Shown: positions 1 through 10,791, numbered from the stretch's first letter. The stretch is DNA of 33,503 nt from Schoenoplectus triqueter (GCA_964058805.1 CAXKVV010001804.1:1-33503); one strand, 5' to 3'. Numbers and translations are program-made. The notes: generated by a model from the sequence alone, not told the origin.

Positions 1-597
1 TTACGGTATTTACAAGGGACAAGTGATCAAGGTATTAAGTTTCGGCCTTCAAATGATCTCACATTGCATGCCTACTCGAACTCTGATTGGGCTGGGTGCC
101 CAGACGATAGAAAATCAACAACTGGGTACTTAGTGTTTCTTGGTCATAATTTAATCTCTTGGTCCTCTCGCAAACAGCCTACTGTTGCACGTTCTAGCAC
201 AGAGGCTGAATATAGGAGTCTGGCTATGGCCTCTACAGAAATTGTGTGGTTGCAAAGTCTACTGCGCGAACTTGGTTATAATACTCATTCCCCGGTTTTA
301 TGGTGTGATAATCTTGACGCCACCTTTCTTGCTTCAAACCCTGCGTTTCACACTCGCACTAAACACATCGAGCTTGATTACCACTTCGTCCGTGAAAAGG
401 TGGCTGATGGAAGCATTCGGGTACGTTTTATTTGCTCTCAAGACCAACTAGCTGATGCCTTGACGAAACCGCTATCTTCTGCTCGTTTTCTACAGCTTAA
501 ATCCAAGCTCACTGTAACAAGTGTTCCATTGCGCTTGAGGGGGCCTATCAGCGATATTGAAGACACCGTTGTACAAGAAATACGAAAGGCTACATAG
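1..597 (+). mobile_element. Ty1-copia retrotransposon polyprotein, 3' end (RNase H domain), cut by left edge
   Basis: The frame is open from base 1 to a TAG at 595-597, giving about 198 residues of the C-terminal end of a Ty1-copia Pol polyprotein. RNase H removes the RNA strand of the RNA/DNA hybrid during reverse transcription. Visible hallmarks in order are the first catalytic Asp in SDWAG, the S-T-T-G-Y motif, the catalytic Glu in SSTEAEYR, the Asp in LWCDN, the HTRTKHIELDYHFVRE block and the terminal LADALTKPL. These are diagnostic of plant copia elements. The frame has no internal stop or frameshift, so this end is young or little decayed. A purine-rich run at 534-543 (CTTGAGGGGG) lies inside the coding frame and could be the polypurine tract. 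The integrase and reverse transcriptase would lie to the left, outside the window. Confidence 0.95.
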
Positions 598-620
598 TCG
601 TGTTCACATCTTTATATAGG

Positions 621-751
621 TGTTAGTTAAGAGGTTGTTGTAATCTGTTGTAATTCTGTTATTGTAATCGTTCTATAAGTAGAGCTTTGTTATTGTAATC
701 AAACAGAAATTAATACAATCAGTTATCACAAATCTATTCTCATTTTCTACA
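621..751 (+). repeat. Probable 3' LTR (or its main part) of the copia element
   Basis: The sequence directly after the copia stop codon has LTR layout: TGTTAG at 621, a TATA-like box (TTCTATAAG) near 670, an AT-rich U3/R with GTAATC repeats, and TTTCTACA ending at 751, so TG...CA termini can be drawn. The LTR could start earlier, next to the purine run at 534-543. The other LTR is outside the window, so the boundaries cannot be proved. ACCTC at 752-756 would be half of a 5-bp target duplication. Confidence 0.5.
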
Positions 752-858
752 ACCTCACATGCTCGCAGTCTTGTCTTTAAGGAAATAAATAAGGATGTTG
801 TTTTCTTTTTTGAGAGGAATGAGGATGTGTTTAATGAATCAAGGACACGTGAGTGCAT

Positions 859-1229
859 CTAAATTGCCTTAAAGAAAAGAACAAAAAATGCAACCTCACT
901 AGGTGAAATCAACCCATTATGGTCTTTGTCAAAGAATTGGAACGCTTCTTGCACCTCCTCCTCAGTATCGTTATCCTGACAAAAAGAAGTGATGAAAAGT
1001 TCGGTATTTGCAGAAAAAAGAAATGATTATTTTAGACATAAAAAAATGTACGAAATTACCATGAGTTTCCTTCCCATAACTCATAAGGTTAATGAACTCA
1101 TTAAACTCAATGGTACCATCACCACTGATGCAACCTGGTAATGTACGAATATGTCATAAAGGCCAACCTCAATTGGTTTCAGACCCAACTGATCTATCAC
1201 CACTGCCAGTTCTTCCGCAGTGATGCAAC
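859..1229 (-). pseudogene. Calmodulin/calmodulin-like (CML) gene remnant, EF-hands I to III only
   Basis: On the minus strand two exon-like blocks encode calmodulin. Block 1 (1229 to 1060) begins after a TTACCAG acceptor with GCITAEELAVVIDQLGLKP, the end of EF-hand I and its following helix. It continues with GDGTIEFNEFINLMSYGKE, EF-hand II. A GTAATT donor and a TTTTTGTCAG acceptor (intron 976-1059) lead to block 2 (975 to 859) with DTEEEVQEAFQFFDKDHNG, EF-hand III. The block 1 acceptor falls in the Gly codon of DGDG/CIT, the known intron position of plant calmodulin genes. Defects: EF-hands I and II are in different frames; after EF-hand III the protein loses similarity and stops (TAG 859-861); EF-hand IV is missing; no first exon is visible up to 2.1 kb. 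A 17-bp direct repeat lies where the frame breaks. It is almost certainly a pseudogene, truncated next to the copia LTR. Confidence 0.75.
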
Positions 1230-2094
1230 CTGGTAATATACAAGTATTAGTCACTGTTTAGTAGCTGAATTTTTTTTATAATTAAGGAACAATTAGTATG
1301 TAATTGTTTATGTAGGAAATAAATGAGTGAGTTTTAACATTTGAGAAAAATCCTGACAGACTGTTCTGGACACATGACCAGCAGTAGTGCCTCCGTGACT
1401 ACTGCCAATTGCATGCTCAGAATTAATATCCTTTCTAAATGTATTTTTTAAAAAATGATCAAAATTTATATATATGAGCAGACTACAACCAATTAGATGA
1501 TTAGAATTCAATATTCTTTTCAAACACATTCAGGGGAAAAAAATTATCAAAGTTGATCTAGACACGTTACTGGTAACAGCGTGCCAGAATCTTGGCGCAC
1601 ATTTGTGAAATCCATCTCCTAGATCTGAGTGCACAATTGCAAGCTTTTTTCGTATCATTTTGAGCATGAAATTACCAACTCTCTACTTCTCAGATGCTAA
1701 ACTTCACTTCTGTTTATTTCTTATGCAAAAAAAAATTATGATGCAGTAAGCCAGGCAGAAAATCTGGTTTAACATATAAACTCACAGGATCCTTGTGGAA
1801 AAGAACACAAAGATCTGTCCAAGGCATGAGACACATAAATAGATAAAGGCTTAAGAAAATAAAATAAAATTGTAGGACTAGAATGCACAGAGTTGGTAAT
1901 TATTCCCACACAATGTTGTGTTGTGTGCATCCGACAATACAACGAAAATAGTTCTTACATTTTAGCATGCAAAAGATCATAACATTATTCTAAATCATAT
2001 TATAAATAATAGATGCAACATTTATATTCTCATATTTGTGTTTAACCAATTTCTTCGAATACTTCAGTTCGGGAAAAATGGACCGATAGTTATC
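1230..2094. other. AT-rich intergenic stretch, nothing recognised
   Basis: I searched the minus strand here for a calmodulin first exon (a FDKDGDG-type motif) and found none. There are no long open frames, RNA genes or clear repeats. Confidence 0.4.
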
Positions 2095-2447
2095 GGAGAG
2101 ATCACTTTGACAATGGCTAATTTGACGATTTTGGTGATCGGTTTTTAAATAAATTCGAAAAAAATCTTAAAAAATAAAAAGTTATTGATAAGTTCTCTTA
2201 CTTAGTTTTAAATTTTATATAATTTCATTTTTATTTTAAAAAAAATATATTATTGGAACCATTACAAATTGTATCAAAATTTTGATAATCAGTGATAAAA
2301 TATCAAACAATAATGAAATTGCATGAAATTTGATATGCGATCGGTCTATAAGTAAGAGAACATATTTATAAAAAAAATTCTATTTCAAAGATATTTTTCG
2401 AATTTATATTAAAAATCCATGATAAAAAAATGTCAAGGATCCCTCCC
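2095..2447. mobile_element. Mutator-like MITE with long imperfect terminal inverted repeats
   Basis: The left arm starts GGAGAGATCACTTTGACA and the right arm, read in reverse complement, starts GGGAGGGATCCTTGACA. The arms stay similar for about 120 bp: both contain AAATTCGAAAAA and, further in, GTTCTCTTACTTA. The core is AT-rich and non-coding. Flanks ATAGTTATC (2086-2094) and ATTGTTATA (2448-2456) match at 7 of 9 positions, as expected for an aged 9-bp Mutator-type duplication. Its ends resemble those of the element at 27280-27650. Confidence 0.6.
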
Positions 2448-3210
2448 ATTGTTATATATAGGAACAGGATAATAAGAAGCTGCACTCTTTGTTGGAGAAC
2501 AACAGAATATTATAAGTTTCTTGTTTCTTGAAAATGATTTCATCGCTAGAGTGATATACCAAAATATTACCAGTTTTACTGTTTCATATATCGATGTTTT
2601 GGGAGAATTTTTATTGAGCTATTATTCTAATAAGACCATTTATCTAATAGTGAATCATAAGAGTGGTCGATTAGTAGGTAATCTTAATTTCATTTCATAA
2701 AACAAAGAAAGTAATAATATGCAAGAGCCTCCTTTTTTTTTCCGATAAAAGTAGTGTTAAATTTCAATTTTAAATATTTATAAGGGATTCTTCACCTAAG
2801 TTTTGAATATACAACGTTCCACACAAATGACATTAGCTTTATCACTATACCTAAAACAGATTCTCACAGGCGTCATACAATGCTCCTCATAGTTCATTTT
2901 CTTTTAAATAGTTACAATACTGATAATTCAATCAACTTTTAAAAATAAAATAATGTTTTACAACCTTGACGAATATCCAAATTATATTTAGTTTAATTAC
3001 CTTTAGAATCTAAATTCTAAAATAATTAAAAATGTGTGTTCTTGCAAAATTTATAATCCACACAAGTGACGTGTAGTTTGCCAAAATTTATTTATGCTGG
3101 GCAAGCGATGCATATTTCCGTAAAATCATGCAAATGGATTCATGTATTTAGTTTTATGAAAAAGAAGGGACCCCGGTGCATTATGTAAGATCATTTTTTT
3201 TAGAAGTACA
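2448..3210. other. AT-rich intergenic stretch, nothing recognised
   Basis: No coding, RNA or repeat structure was recognised apart from simple A/T tracts. Confidence 0.4.
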
Positions 3211-3679
3211 TCTATACTATTATATAAAGCATCTAAGAATTGGAGGGTCCATTTTTTGTCATTGTAAATTTTTCTTATACCCATTTTATCCCTCAATTAG
3301 ACGGATAATATTTATTGTTGGTTGATCGAACGTATGTGATCGCGTCCATTGATCCCCTCTTTCTCTCCATTTCTTTCCCTTATATACTATTATTTCCATA
3401 ATTTTTGTTTTTTATTTAGCAACTTTGTACATATTTGGTAAGGAATTAATGGTGATAATATATGGTAGAATAATTTACTTTTCTTTCATAAAAATCATGA
3501 TTCATTAACTCATATTGTGCAAAAATCTCATCCAAGATTAAATATAGTCTTTATTATATGTTTTCTCTATAATTTGGTGAATTTATAATTTAATATTAGA
3601 TAAATGTGAATTTTTTTATCTTATAATATTTTAATATTTAAATAAAAAATTCTGCTGCAACGCGCGGGTATATAGCTAG
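3211..3679 (+). mobile_element. Short non-autonomous Helitron
   Basis: The element begins with TC at 3211 (TCTATACTATTATATAAAGC) and ends with CTAG at 3676-3679 preceded by GCAACGCGCGGGTATATAG. It sits between an A (3210) and a T (3680). 5'-TC, 3'-CTRR, insertion between A and T with no target duplication, the TATATAAAGC start and the GCAACGCGCGGG subterminal block are standard for plant Helitrons. At 469 bp it has no Rep/helicase coding and must have been moved by a relative elsewhere. Confidence 0.82.
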
Positions 3680-4389
3680 TTTAACCAAATAGTCGTGTGG
3701 TTAGTTCCGCAAATCGACTTGTGAATTTATCAACCACTGTGATGAACTCCATTGAAGCGCTCTTTCTTTTATTTTCATCAACTTAGCAATTACTTAACAC
3801 TAGCATGTATTAGATTTAAAGGTTGATATCTACGAGCAGTCCTTCAGTCTACAATGTGAATTCCAATCATAGAGGATTAGTGCTCCAGCTCGGATCAGAT
3901 CGGATATAATTTAAGGTTCTTTTTGAAAGACACTCCCCATCCTTTCCAATCCTGACAATGACATGAAGTCTCATGGATAGCAGCAGATATGGCCCAACAT
4001 TATAATTTCAATACTGATGCTTTTGATAAAAAAAAAAAGAAAAAAAGAAAGTTGAATAGAAGAAGAGGTGAGGTATATTTCTTTTTTGTCTTGACCTGTT
4101 GGCACAGTCATTATGGAGAACAGGGACTATGGAAACCACCACTGGTAAACATAAAACCGAGCTATCAGGGGCACCGACAATCAACCAAAGTGAAAAGTAG
4201 GGCTAAAACATTATTGAAAACACGAGCAACTATTCCTACTCTTTTTCCAAAGCAATATCAATACATAATTCAAGTTTGTGCATGAGCAGATGGCCATGAA
4301 ATGGTCACAATAAACATTTGGAGAATCGTGTACCTACATCTTCTACAACAATTCGTTCCCCTGAAAATTGTGAAAAAATAATAAGAAAA
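3680..4389. other. Intergenic region, probably including the ARL5-like 3' UTR
   Basis: Nothing recognisable is encoded. An open frame at 3989-4285 holds a poly-lysine run from an A-rich tract and looks accidental. The part next to 4390 should be 3' UTR of the minus-strand GTPase gene, but I see no clear polyadenylation site. Confidence 0.4.
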
Positions 4390-6065
4390 TCAGGTACTAG
4401 AGGATGCCGCTGTGGGCTTCCCGGCCACTTTCTCAGCAATCCAGCCAAGCCCATCGTACAAACCCTCTCCAGTCAAAGCACAACAAGCCTGTATATGCCA
4501 ATCGTGGTTTTTTATACTGTGCAGTGACATGGCATCAGTTATTTCAGCAGGTGACATGGCATCTTTCAGATCTTGTTTGTTGGCGAACACAAGTACGACG
4601 GTGTGCTCTAGGTCACCATGAGCAAGGAGGCGAAACAGCTCATCCTTCATGATGGATATGCGTGCACGATCGGTGCTGTCTATCACTGCTATCACAGCAT
4701 GGGTCCCTCGAAAGTATGTGGCCCATGATGTCCTCAGGCTATCTTGTCCACCCAAGTCCCATACCTGGCTCAAGCATGCAAATATATCAGCTCCCATCAA
4801 ACTTTTTGCTTTTCTTTTCTTACAGATGAATTGATACCATAGATTCATAGAGAGAGGATTTTATCTCGTGTTGTGTCACAATTCAGTCCACATCATTGAC
4901 AATAAAAGCAAACTAGAACCAGTCTGGTACCAGCCAGTCCTGAGGATACTTGGCTTGATACATTTCATCTCTCTCTCTCTCTCTCTCCTTTTTGAAACCT
5001 TGACAGTGGCTGTCAAGTATCTCTCTCTTTTGAAACCTTGACAGCAGCTGTCAAGTATCTGTCTCTCTCTCCAATGTGCACTATTGGCATTCAACTTCTT
5101 AATCATGGATACATCAGAGATGAATAACTGTTGCAGTAATCAAGTTCTGTGAATAGAACTTATATAAAGATAAGATACTGGAACAAATGAAATTTCGGAA
5201 TGGCAAACCAAAAAACTGACACGACCAAGGGATTTTAATTTGAAATAAACAAATACATTATTGAAAATAGGAAAATTTCCACAAACTTACAACAACAAAA
5301 CAGACACCAGACAATAAGAAAATGAATTCAAGTAAAGATCCCCCCCTTATTTTCTTTCCTAAAAGGTAAAAGGTATCCATTTTCATTTTTTATTCATGTT
5401 TTGAACAGGAACTCGTAACTACTAATTAGTTTACATGGATTTTAGTACAATTGACTACACTGTCAACTTGTAAAAGCATCTAGCTTGTTCAAAAAGTTCA
5501 AATATGTTTCTTTGACAAAAAAAATAGCATCAAAATTTGAAGAAAAATTTGTCAGATACGTATGCAGACCAAACTCTCATATCTAATCTTAAGAAAGTTC
5601 AGTTCTTACAACGATTGTTCTATACAATTCCTTCACTAGGGGAGAGCAATGGGAGGATCTAGGGGCTGAACTACAAACAAAATAATTTCCGTTCATCATC
5701 CGGGAGTTTGTTCTACAAAATTCCTAAATCCCAAAAATCTAATTTGAGATTTCATCTTAACTACCGACAAATGAAATTCGTTATTCAGACCAATTTGGAA
5801 CAACTGGAGATCACAAAATCTAAAAACGACTGTAATAGAAGAAAGGGGACACTTCCAAGAAGAGAGATCTGACCTCAAATCGAATATTCTTATAGACAAC
5901 CTCTTCGACGTTGCTTCCAATAGTGGGATTCGTGTTAACCACCTCGCCGAGATGCAACTTGTAAAGCGTCGTAGTTTTCCCAGCGTTGTCAAGTCCCACG
6001 ACGACGATCTTGTACTCCTTCGCCGGGAAGAGCATGAACCAGAATTTTGATACCAGTATTCCCAT
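4390..6065 (-). CDS. ARL5: ARL5-type ADP-ribosylation-factor-like small GTPase, 2 exons
   Basis: A small GTPase of the ARF/ARL family, a membrane switch for Golgi and trans-Golgi traffic. Exon 1 is 6065 to 5874 (64 codons) and exon 2 is 4764 to 4390 (124 codons plus TGA), giving 188 aa. The junction is phase 0, GAG|GTCAGA and GAGCCAG|GTATGG, with an intron of 1109 bp. Visible are Gly2 in MGILVSKF (N-myristoylation), P-loop GLDNAGKT (24-31), switch I Thr in NPTIG (about 48), WDLGGQ (66-71), NKQD (126-129) and the base-binding CAL (159-161) in [25 protein letters not shown] and [13 protein letters not shown] are typical of ARL5, matching plant ARLB1 proteins more than ARF1. The start was chosen because Met-Gly is required for the family; the frame is open further upstream but unrelated. 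The gene looks intact. Confidence 0.93.
4968..4987. repeat. (CT)n microsatellite in the ARL5 intron
   Basis: An uninterrupted run of alternating T and C of 20 bases, inside the single intron of the ARL5-like gene. Confidence 0.9.
4990..5065. repeat. Tandem pair of 38-bp repeats, each holding a palindrome
   Basis: TTTTGAAACCTTGACAG begins at 4990 and again at 5028. Each copy contains CTTGACAG, a 3-base spacer (TGG, then CAG) and CTGTCAAG, a perfect 8-bp inverted repeat, followed by TATCT and CT-rich sequence. It lies in the ARL5 intron. Function unknown. Confidence 0.85.
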
Positions 6066-6239
6066 CTCGGTTATCTTTACTCTGAAGCTTATCGATCTAA
6101 CGACGGAGAAGAGGAGATCAGAAGGGATCCTAGTCCGTTCAATCGGAACGAATCTCCTCCTCCTTATGTCCCTGTTTTTTATGTTTTTCTTTCTTTTTTC
6201 TTTTGGACTATTGATCAAGGCGGATCTGAGAAATTAAGT

Positions 6240-8369
6240 GTCGCAAGTTATCTATGACCTCTGCTTCATAGGTGCTTGTGCAGTTGTGCGTGTAAATATG
6301 CACATCGAGCGTACTTTTCTTTTTCTTTTTCTTTTTAAAAAAAAGGGAAATCCAAGTTTTTAAGTTCTTAAAAACTTGTTTGCATTATTTTAGATTCTCG
6401 TAATAAAAATCAAAATTTAACTTTCTAAATTTCTCCAAAAGAAATAAAACTTAATAGAAGAATTGACCGTATGTTGTGATTTTTTAAACTTATAATTTTA
6501 ATGATCTAGCCGCAAGTACACGACAGGTCGTGTGGTATTTAGGCATTGAATCCAAAAAAACTGTTTGAATTATTGATATAGTTAATTTTTAAAAACTAAA
6601 CTATAAAATTTTGAAATACTTCTAAACTAAGTAATTCTTAAATTAAATAAATAATCTAAACTAATTTTAAGATTTCTTAGAGATTAAGAAAATCTAGGGT
6701 TTCGTCATACATGTAAATTTGAGCATTAATCAGACTAATTTTATATTTTATTGCTAACTTATGAGGGTTATTATCTAATTTAGCGTCAAGGTCCTGTTTA
6801 GGGGATTAACACCATACCCTAATTGGAGAAAATATTATGATCAAGTCTATCATTATTTTTAACTAAAGCTTATTAAGTTATGATAATTATAAAAAAATCA
6901 AAAACTAATTGTTCATGATTAAGTCCATTCAATTAATACTCTAAATGTTCAGAATTTTTTTAACTAATCTATTATACTTCATGGTTAGTTCATCATCTAG
7001 AATTAGATATCATTTTTGAGGGTCGAAAAACCATCATATTTTAGTTAGAAATCTAAAATTTCTTTAAAATATATGTACAATTCTAATGTCATTTATAGTT
7101 TATGAATTTATACAACTTAGGATTTTTAATTCTACGCGAATTACTAATACAATTATCAATCAATTCAGTTCATGCATAATCAAATTTATTCACAAAAGTA
7201 ATTCACAAACAAAGCAATTAAAACAAAGCAAGTGCGATTAAAACATCAAATTTTAAAATTTATGCCTAAATCCTAAAAAAATATACTATTTTCAATGATG
7301 AGAGAAAATAATAGATACAAGCCAAGAAAATCATAGAAGAAATAAAAAAAATAAAAATTATCCCAATTTGATTCTTCCTTATTTTCTTTCTCTCTTCTTT
7401 GTTCTCCTTCTCTCTCCTCTTTTTCTTCCTAAAAAACTTAATTTCTATCAAAAATAATGAATAATGTCATTTTTTAGAGAAAAAGTGATCTTTATACATT
7501 AAGAAAAACCCAAAAATAACTCAAAACCATCATAAAACATCACAACTGCACAAAAACAAATCAGACCGATTCAATAAGGATCAAAATGATATTAATGAAA
7601 ATTTGAGATTGATTTCATCCTTGGCTGGAGATCAGACCGATCCTGACTAGAGTAGAACATTATTTTACTTGTAATTGGCTTGTTCGTCATCCATTTTGCC
7701 TACAGTTTGCGTCGTTCTTCTCTATTTTCTTTGGATTTCCATCTAAACTTGAAAAATTAAAGAAAACTAGGTAATACCTTGTATTTGATCTATTTAAATC
7801 CTAAATTAACCCTAAACTATACTATGTCTAATATATTTATTTATTATCAGAAATATTAAACTATACTATATCTAATATATTTATTTATCATCAGGAATAC
7901 TTTTTTGAACTTATGCTCCAAACTAATTTTTTTAAAAAAATAAACAATGGAAAATTTGAGCGTATCTATCTTCTTCTTTTTTTCATTATTTTCTTTAAAC
8001 ACTAAAGAAATATGATGTTAATTAAGGAAATGATGTTAATACAAATTTTAGTTATTAGGTATAATTGTAGAGTTATTTTGGGTATAATTAGTTTTAACAT
8101 ATGTATTTTATGACCAAAATTTTAATTGTAGAGTTATTTTGAGCATCAAATGAGATGTTATTTTAGAAGACAAATGTGAGTTCATGTAGGAAATTGGTTG
8201 GTAAAATATAAATCAATATGTGTAGATTGAAATATCTCTCTCACACAAGTGGTGCTGATTGAAAATTAGATAAAATTGATGAAGAAATGGATCGATGCGT
8301 ATATCTATTTTCTCTCGAATTAATACATATTTCGTAGTTATTTGTAGGTTCTTTTGTTATTTTTGGATG
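6240..8369. other. AT-rich intergenic region with degraded repeats
   Basis: There is no gene. At 6494-6530 GCCGCAAGTACACGACAGGTCGT resembles a start common in degraded plant LTR-derived repeats. The stretch 7160-7560 (AATTCATGCATAATCAAAT-like text, CAAAGCAATTAAAA, a TTTCTCTC tract, then AAAAACCC) has a looser counterpart at 23220-23560. The region may be a decayed retroelement, but no LTR pair or coding frame can be drawn. Confidence 0.35.
7813..7900. repeat. Tandem duplication of a 44-bp unit
   Basis: TAAACTATACTATGTCTAATA begins at 7813 and a near-identical unit starts at 7857. Both continue TATTTATTTAT(T/C)ATCAG(A/G)AATA. Three single-base differences show the duplication is not brand new. 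Confidence 0.85.
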
Positions 8370-8525
8370 CAGTGGCGGAGCTATATGCACAAGCGTGAGT
8401 GTAAATGACATACTAGATTTTACAAATTTACTTTATGGTTATCTATAATTTAATTATTATTTTTTAAAATTATTATAAAATATATATAATGTCACCATCA
8501 AATTTTATTGCTTCCTCCGCCACTG
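8370..8525. mobile_element. hAT-type MITE with perfect 8-bp target duplication
   Basis: Terminal repeats are CAGTGGCGGAG at the left and CTCCGCCACTG at the right. The 8-bp duplication TTTGGATG lies at 8362-8369 and again at 8526-8533. CAGTGGCGGA ends and 8-bp duplications are standard for plant hAT miniature elements. The 156-bp element is AT-rich inside and encodes nothing. The perfect duplication points to a recent insertion. Confidence 0.9.
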
Positions 8526-9030
8526 TTTGGATGTGGATAGTTTTTTAAAACTTTGGTTTATGTTGTGCTTCAATATTTTAGCAATCAAACTAGGTGTATA
8601 GGGATCTCGTAGTTTTAGGATTGCTATTTCTTATTTTGTTTGTTTTTGGGATACAAACTTTAACGCTCCAATTGGTATCAGATGTTTGATACCATAAAGA
8701 GCACTTAAGATGTAAAACTCTTTTCATGATTTCAATGAAAACATCGAAGATCATTACGCTTTTGTCAAAAAAATATATATTTCGTACTTATTAACAGAAA
8801 ACATTTAAAAAAGATTGCATGTTGAAGAAATTAACCACCAACTTGATCTACTCGAACTTAAAATTAAGTAGTGTGTAATAAGATTTAAAAATAATAATAT
8901 TCAAATTGATCCGACCATAATTCAATTTATTAAAATAAACAAACTAAAAAAATTTCAGTCCTCAATATTTAATTTTTTTTTTATAGAACCGAGTGGACCA
9001 CCCATTTGCACATGCAGGCGTCATCCGATT
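8526..9030. other. AT-rich intergenic stretch, possible retroelement trace
   Basis: CCAATTGGTATCAGA at 8668-8682 resembles the copia primer-binding site TGGTATCAGAGC, but there is no visible LTR or coding sequence, so this is only a hint. Confidence 0.3.
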
Positions 9031-9600
9031 AGGAGTGTCTATGGATATGGTACGGATTAGGTGAATGTATTTTTATTATTATACTCTTTTAAAATTATTT
9101 TTACTCATTAAAATTAGATTTACTGATATCTTACTTTTACTAAAATAAAATAATAATGAAACATTCACGGATGTTAAGAAATAATACTAATATATTAATT
9201 AATTTTATCATCATTCATTCATAAAATTATTATTATTCATTCCTTTCATATAAATATATATCTATTTTATTAATATAAAATCAAAATTTTTAAATAATAA
9301 CATAGTTTTAAGTTTTTATATTGAAAAAAAGAGGGAATTAATTTAAAATATTCAAAGCAATTAATCTTATCTTGAAAAAAAGATATTTATTAGATAAAAT
9401 AATTATATTTAAAATAATATAAATTATTTTTTCTTAATAATTTAAATTAATAGATAATTTTTTTTTATCTATACTCATACTCATTTACTTAACATAGAAA
9501 ATTTATATTAACAATTTTTTTTATCCATATCTATTTTATTGAATAAGATACATATCATATAAATGAGTAAAATAATATCATTGACGGTTAGAGGTAGCAG
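9031..9600. repeat. Degraded AT-rich repeat with weak inverted ends
   Basis: The left end TAGGAGTGTCTATGGATATGG and the right end near 9580-9596 (ATATCATTGACGGTTAGAGG) are weakly inverse to each other. They recall common plant elements starting TAGGGGTGTCAATGG. The interior is A/T-rich and non-coding. Boundaries are approximate. Confidence 0.3.
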
Positions 9601-9870
9601 TCGGGTGGGTCGAGTTAGATTGGGTCGGTTTGATCTTCTAGAAGAAATTAGGTCGGGTCAGATTTGGTACCGATCAGTCCAGGTCAGATCAATTTATATA
9701 TTAAACCTTTTCAGGTCTTAAATTGATTTTGAATGAATTTCAAATCATTAGATCTTGGATCCGATCAAAATAGAGTTCAAATCGAGTCAATTCTTTTCAA
9801 GAATCAAATTGAATCAGTTTGGAGTCGAAAAAGTTTGGATGAGTTTTTTTATCGGATCCAATTTTACCAC
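9601..9870. repeat. GGTCGG/GGTCAG-rich degenerate repeat
   Basis: The motif GGTCGG or GGTCAG recurs many times (GGGTGGGTCGAG, GGGTCGGTTTG, AGGTCGGGTCAG, CCAGGTCAGATC). After it come GATCCGATC and CGGATCC motifs. This is a known kind of plant non-coding repeat composition; no termini can be placed. Confidence 0.45.
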
Positions 9871-10100
9871 ATCTGCGTTCCTGGGATTTGAGGTGTGAAA
9901 CAGCGCCACCAGTACTGGTCCATGGATTCGGATTCAAAACCGGTGTCATACTTATTTATATGGTACAATTTCATTATATTTTTTATACTTATATTAGTGA
10001 GTTTCACAATTAAAAAAAACACACTTTATTATTAAATCGGAATTATTCGAATAAATTCAATGGACCAAAAATAATATGGCACAATAGATTGGATCCTATG

Positions 10101-10535
10101 CAGGAGCGGACCCAGACTTATCCAGGGGGGCACGTGCCTTCCTTGGATTTTGAAAAATAGTGTTTTTCAGTAATATTTTCGGTAATTTGCCCCCCCCCAG
10201 AATTTTTTTTTTGCCCCCCTGAATCGTCTGATTATTTTTATTGAGAAAAATATATTTAATACCGTGCATAATGAAATAATTATTCAAAGATATCAAAATA
10301 TAAAGTTCCTTAGTCGAAAACTTTATTCATCAACTTAATTATCTATTACTTTGAGCTTTATTTTATTATTATTTTAATATATAAAATATTATTATTTAAT
10401 AAAAAATTTATTAGTTAAGTATATATATTAAATTATTAATTTTTTTATTTAGTACCCAATTAATTAATGAATTTAAATCCGATAAACAATTACACTACAA
10501 TAATTGCCCAAATCAAAATCCTACATCCGATTGTA
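10101..10535 (-). mobile_element. hAT-like MITE, copy A (inverted relative to the copy at 15012)
   Basis: It begins CAGGAGCGGACCCAG and has, in reverse order, the same inner sequence as the element at 15012-15460: G- and C-runs around GGCACGTGCC, AAAAACAC-type text, ATAATGAAATAATTATTC, TTACTTTGAGCTTTATTTTA and GTACCCAATTAATTAAT. No target duplication is visible at the flanks, so it is older or trimmed. It ends about 255 bp upstream of the helicase start codon and so lies in or near that promoter. Confidence 0.8.
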
Positions 10536-10791
10536 TGGACTCGAACACCACAGAATCGAGCGAATTGAATTTTTATCGTCTGACGCGCTGCATCACGTTT
10601 TTTGGAATCATGGAAATTGATTCTTCACCAATCTCAAAGACACCGTGAATCCAAGACGGCGATCCGAGAATTAGGGTAGACTCCCATCCCCGCCGATTCA
10701 GGGCCAATATTCTGTCTTCTATACTCATCTCTGCCCATTGCGCATCAGGATTCAGGAAGACAACCGGTAACTAGAAGTCTAGAAGAAAGAA

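Noticed and set aside
3989..4285. 98-codon open frame starting MAQHYNFNTDAF
   Set aside because: It contains a poly-Lys run from an A-tract, matches no family I know, and lies in the 3' flank of the ARL5 gene.
5820..6218. Longer N-terminus for the ARL5 protein (open frame upstream of Met at 6065)
   Set aside because: The extra 50 or so residues are basic low-complexity sequence; the family starts Met-Gly for myristoylation.
8641..8700. Copia primer-binding site (TTGGTATCAGA) at 8672-8682
   Set aside because: No LTR end, coding sequence or partner is visible; kept only as a hint in the intergenic entry.
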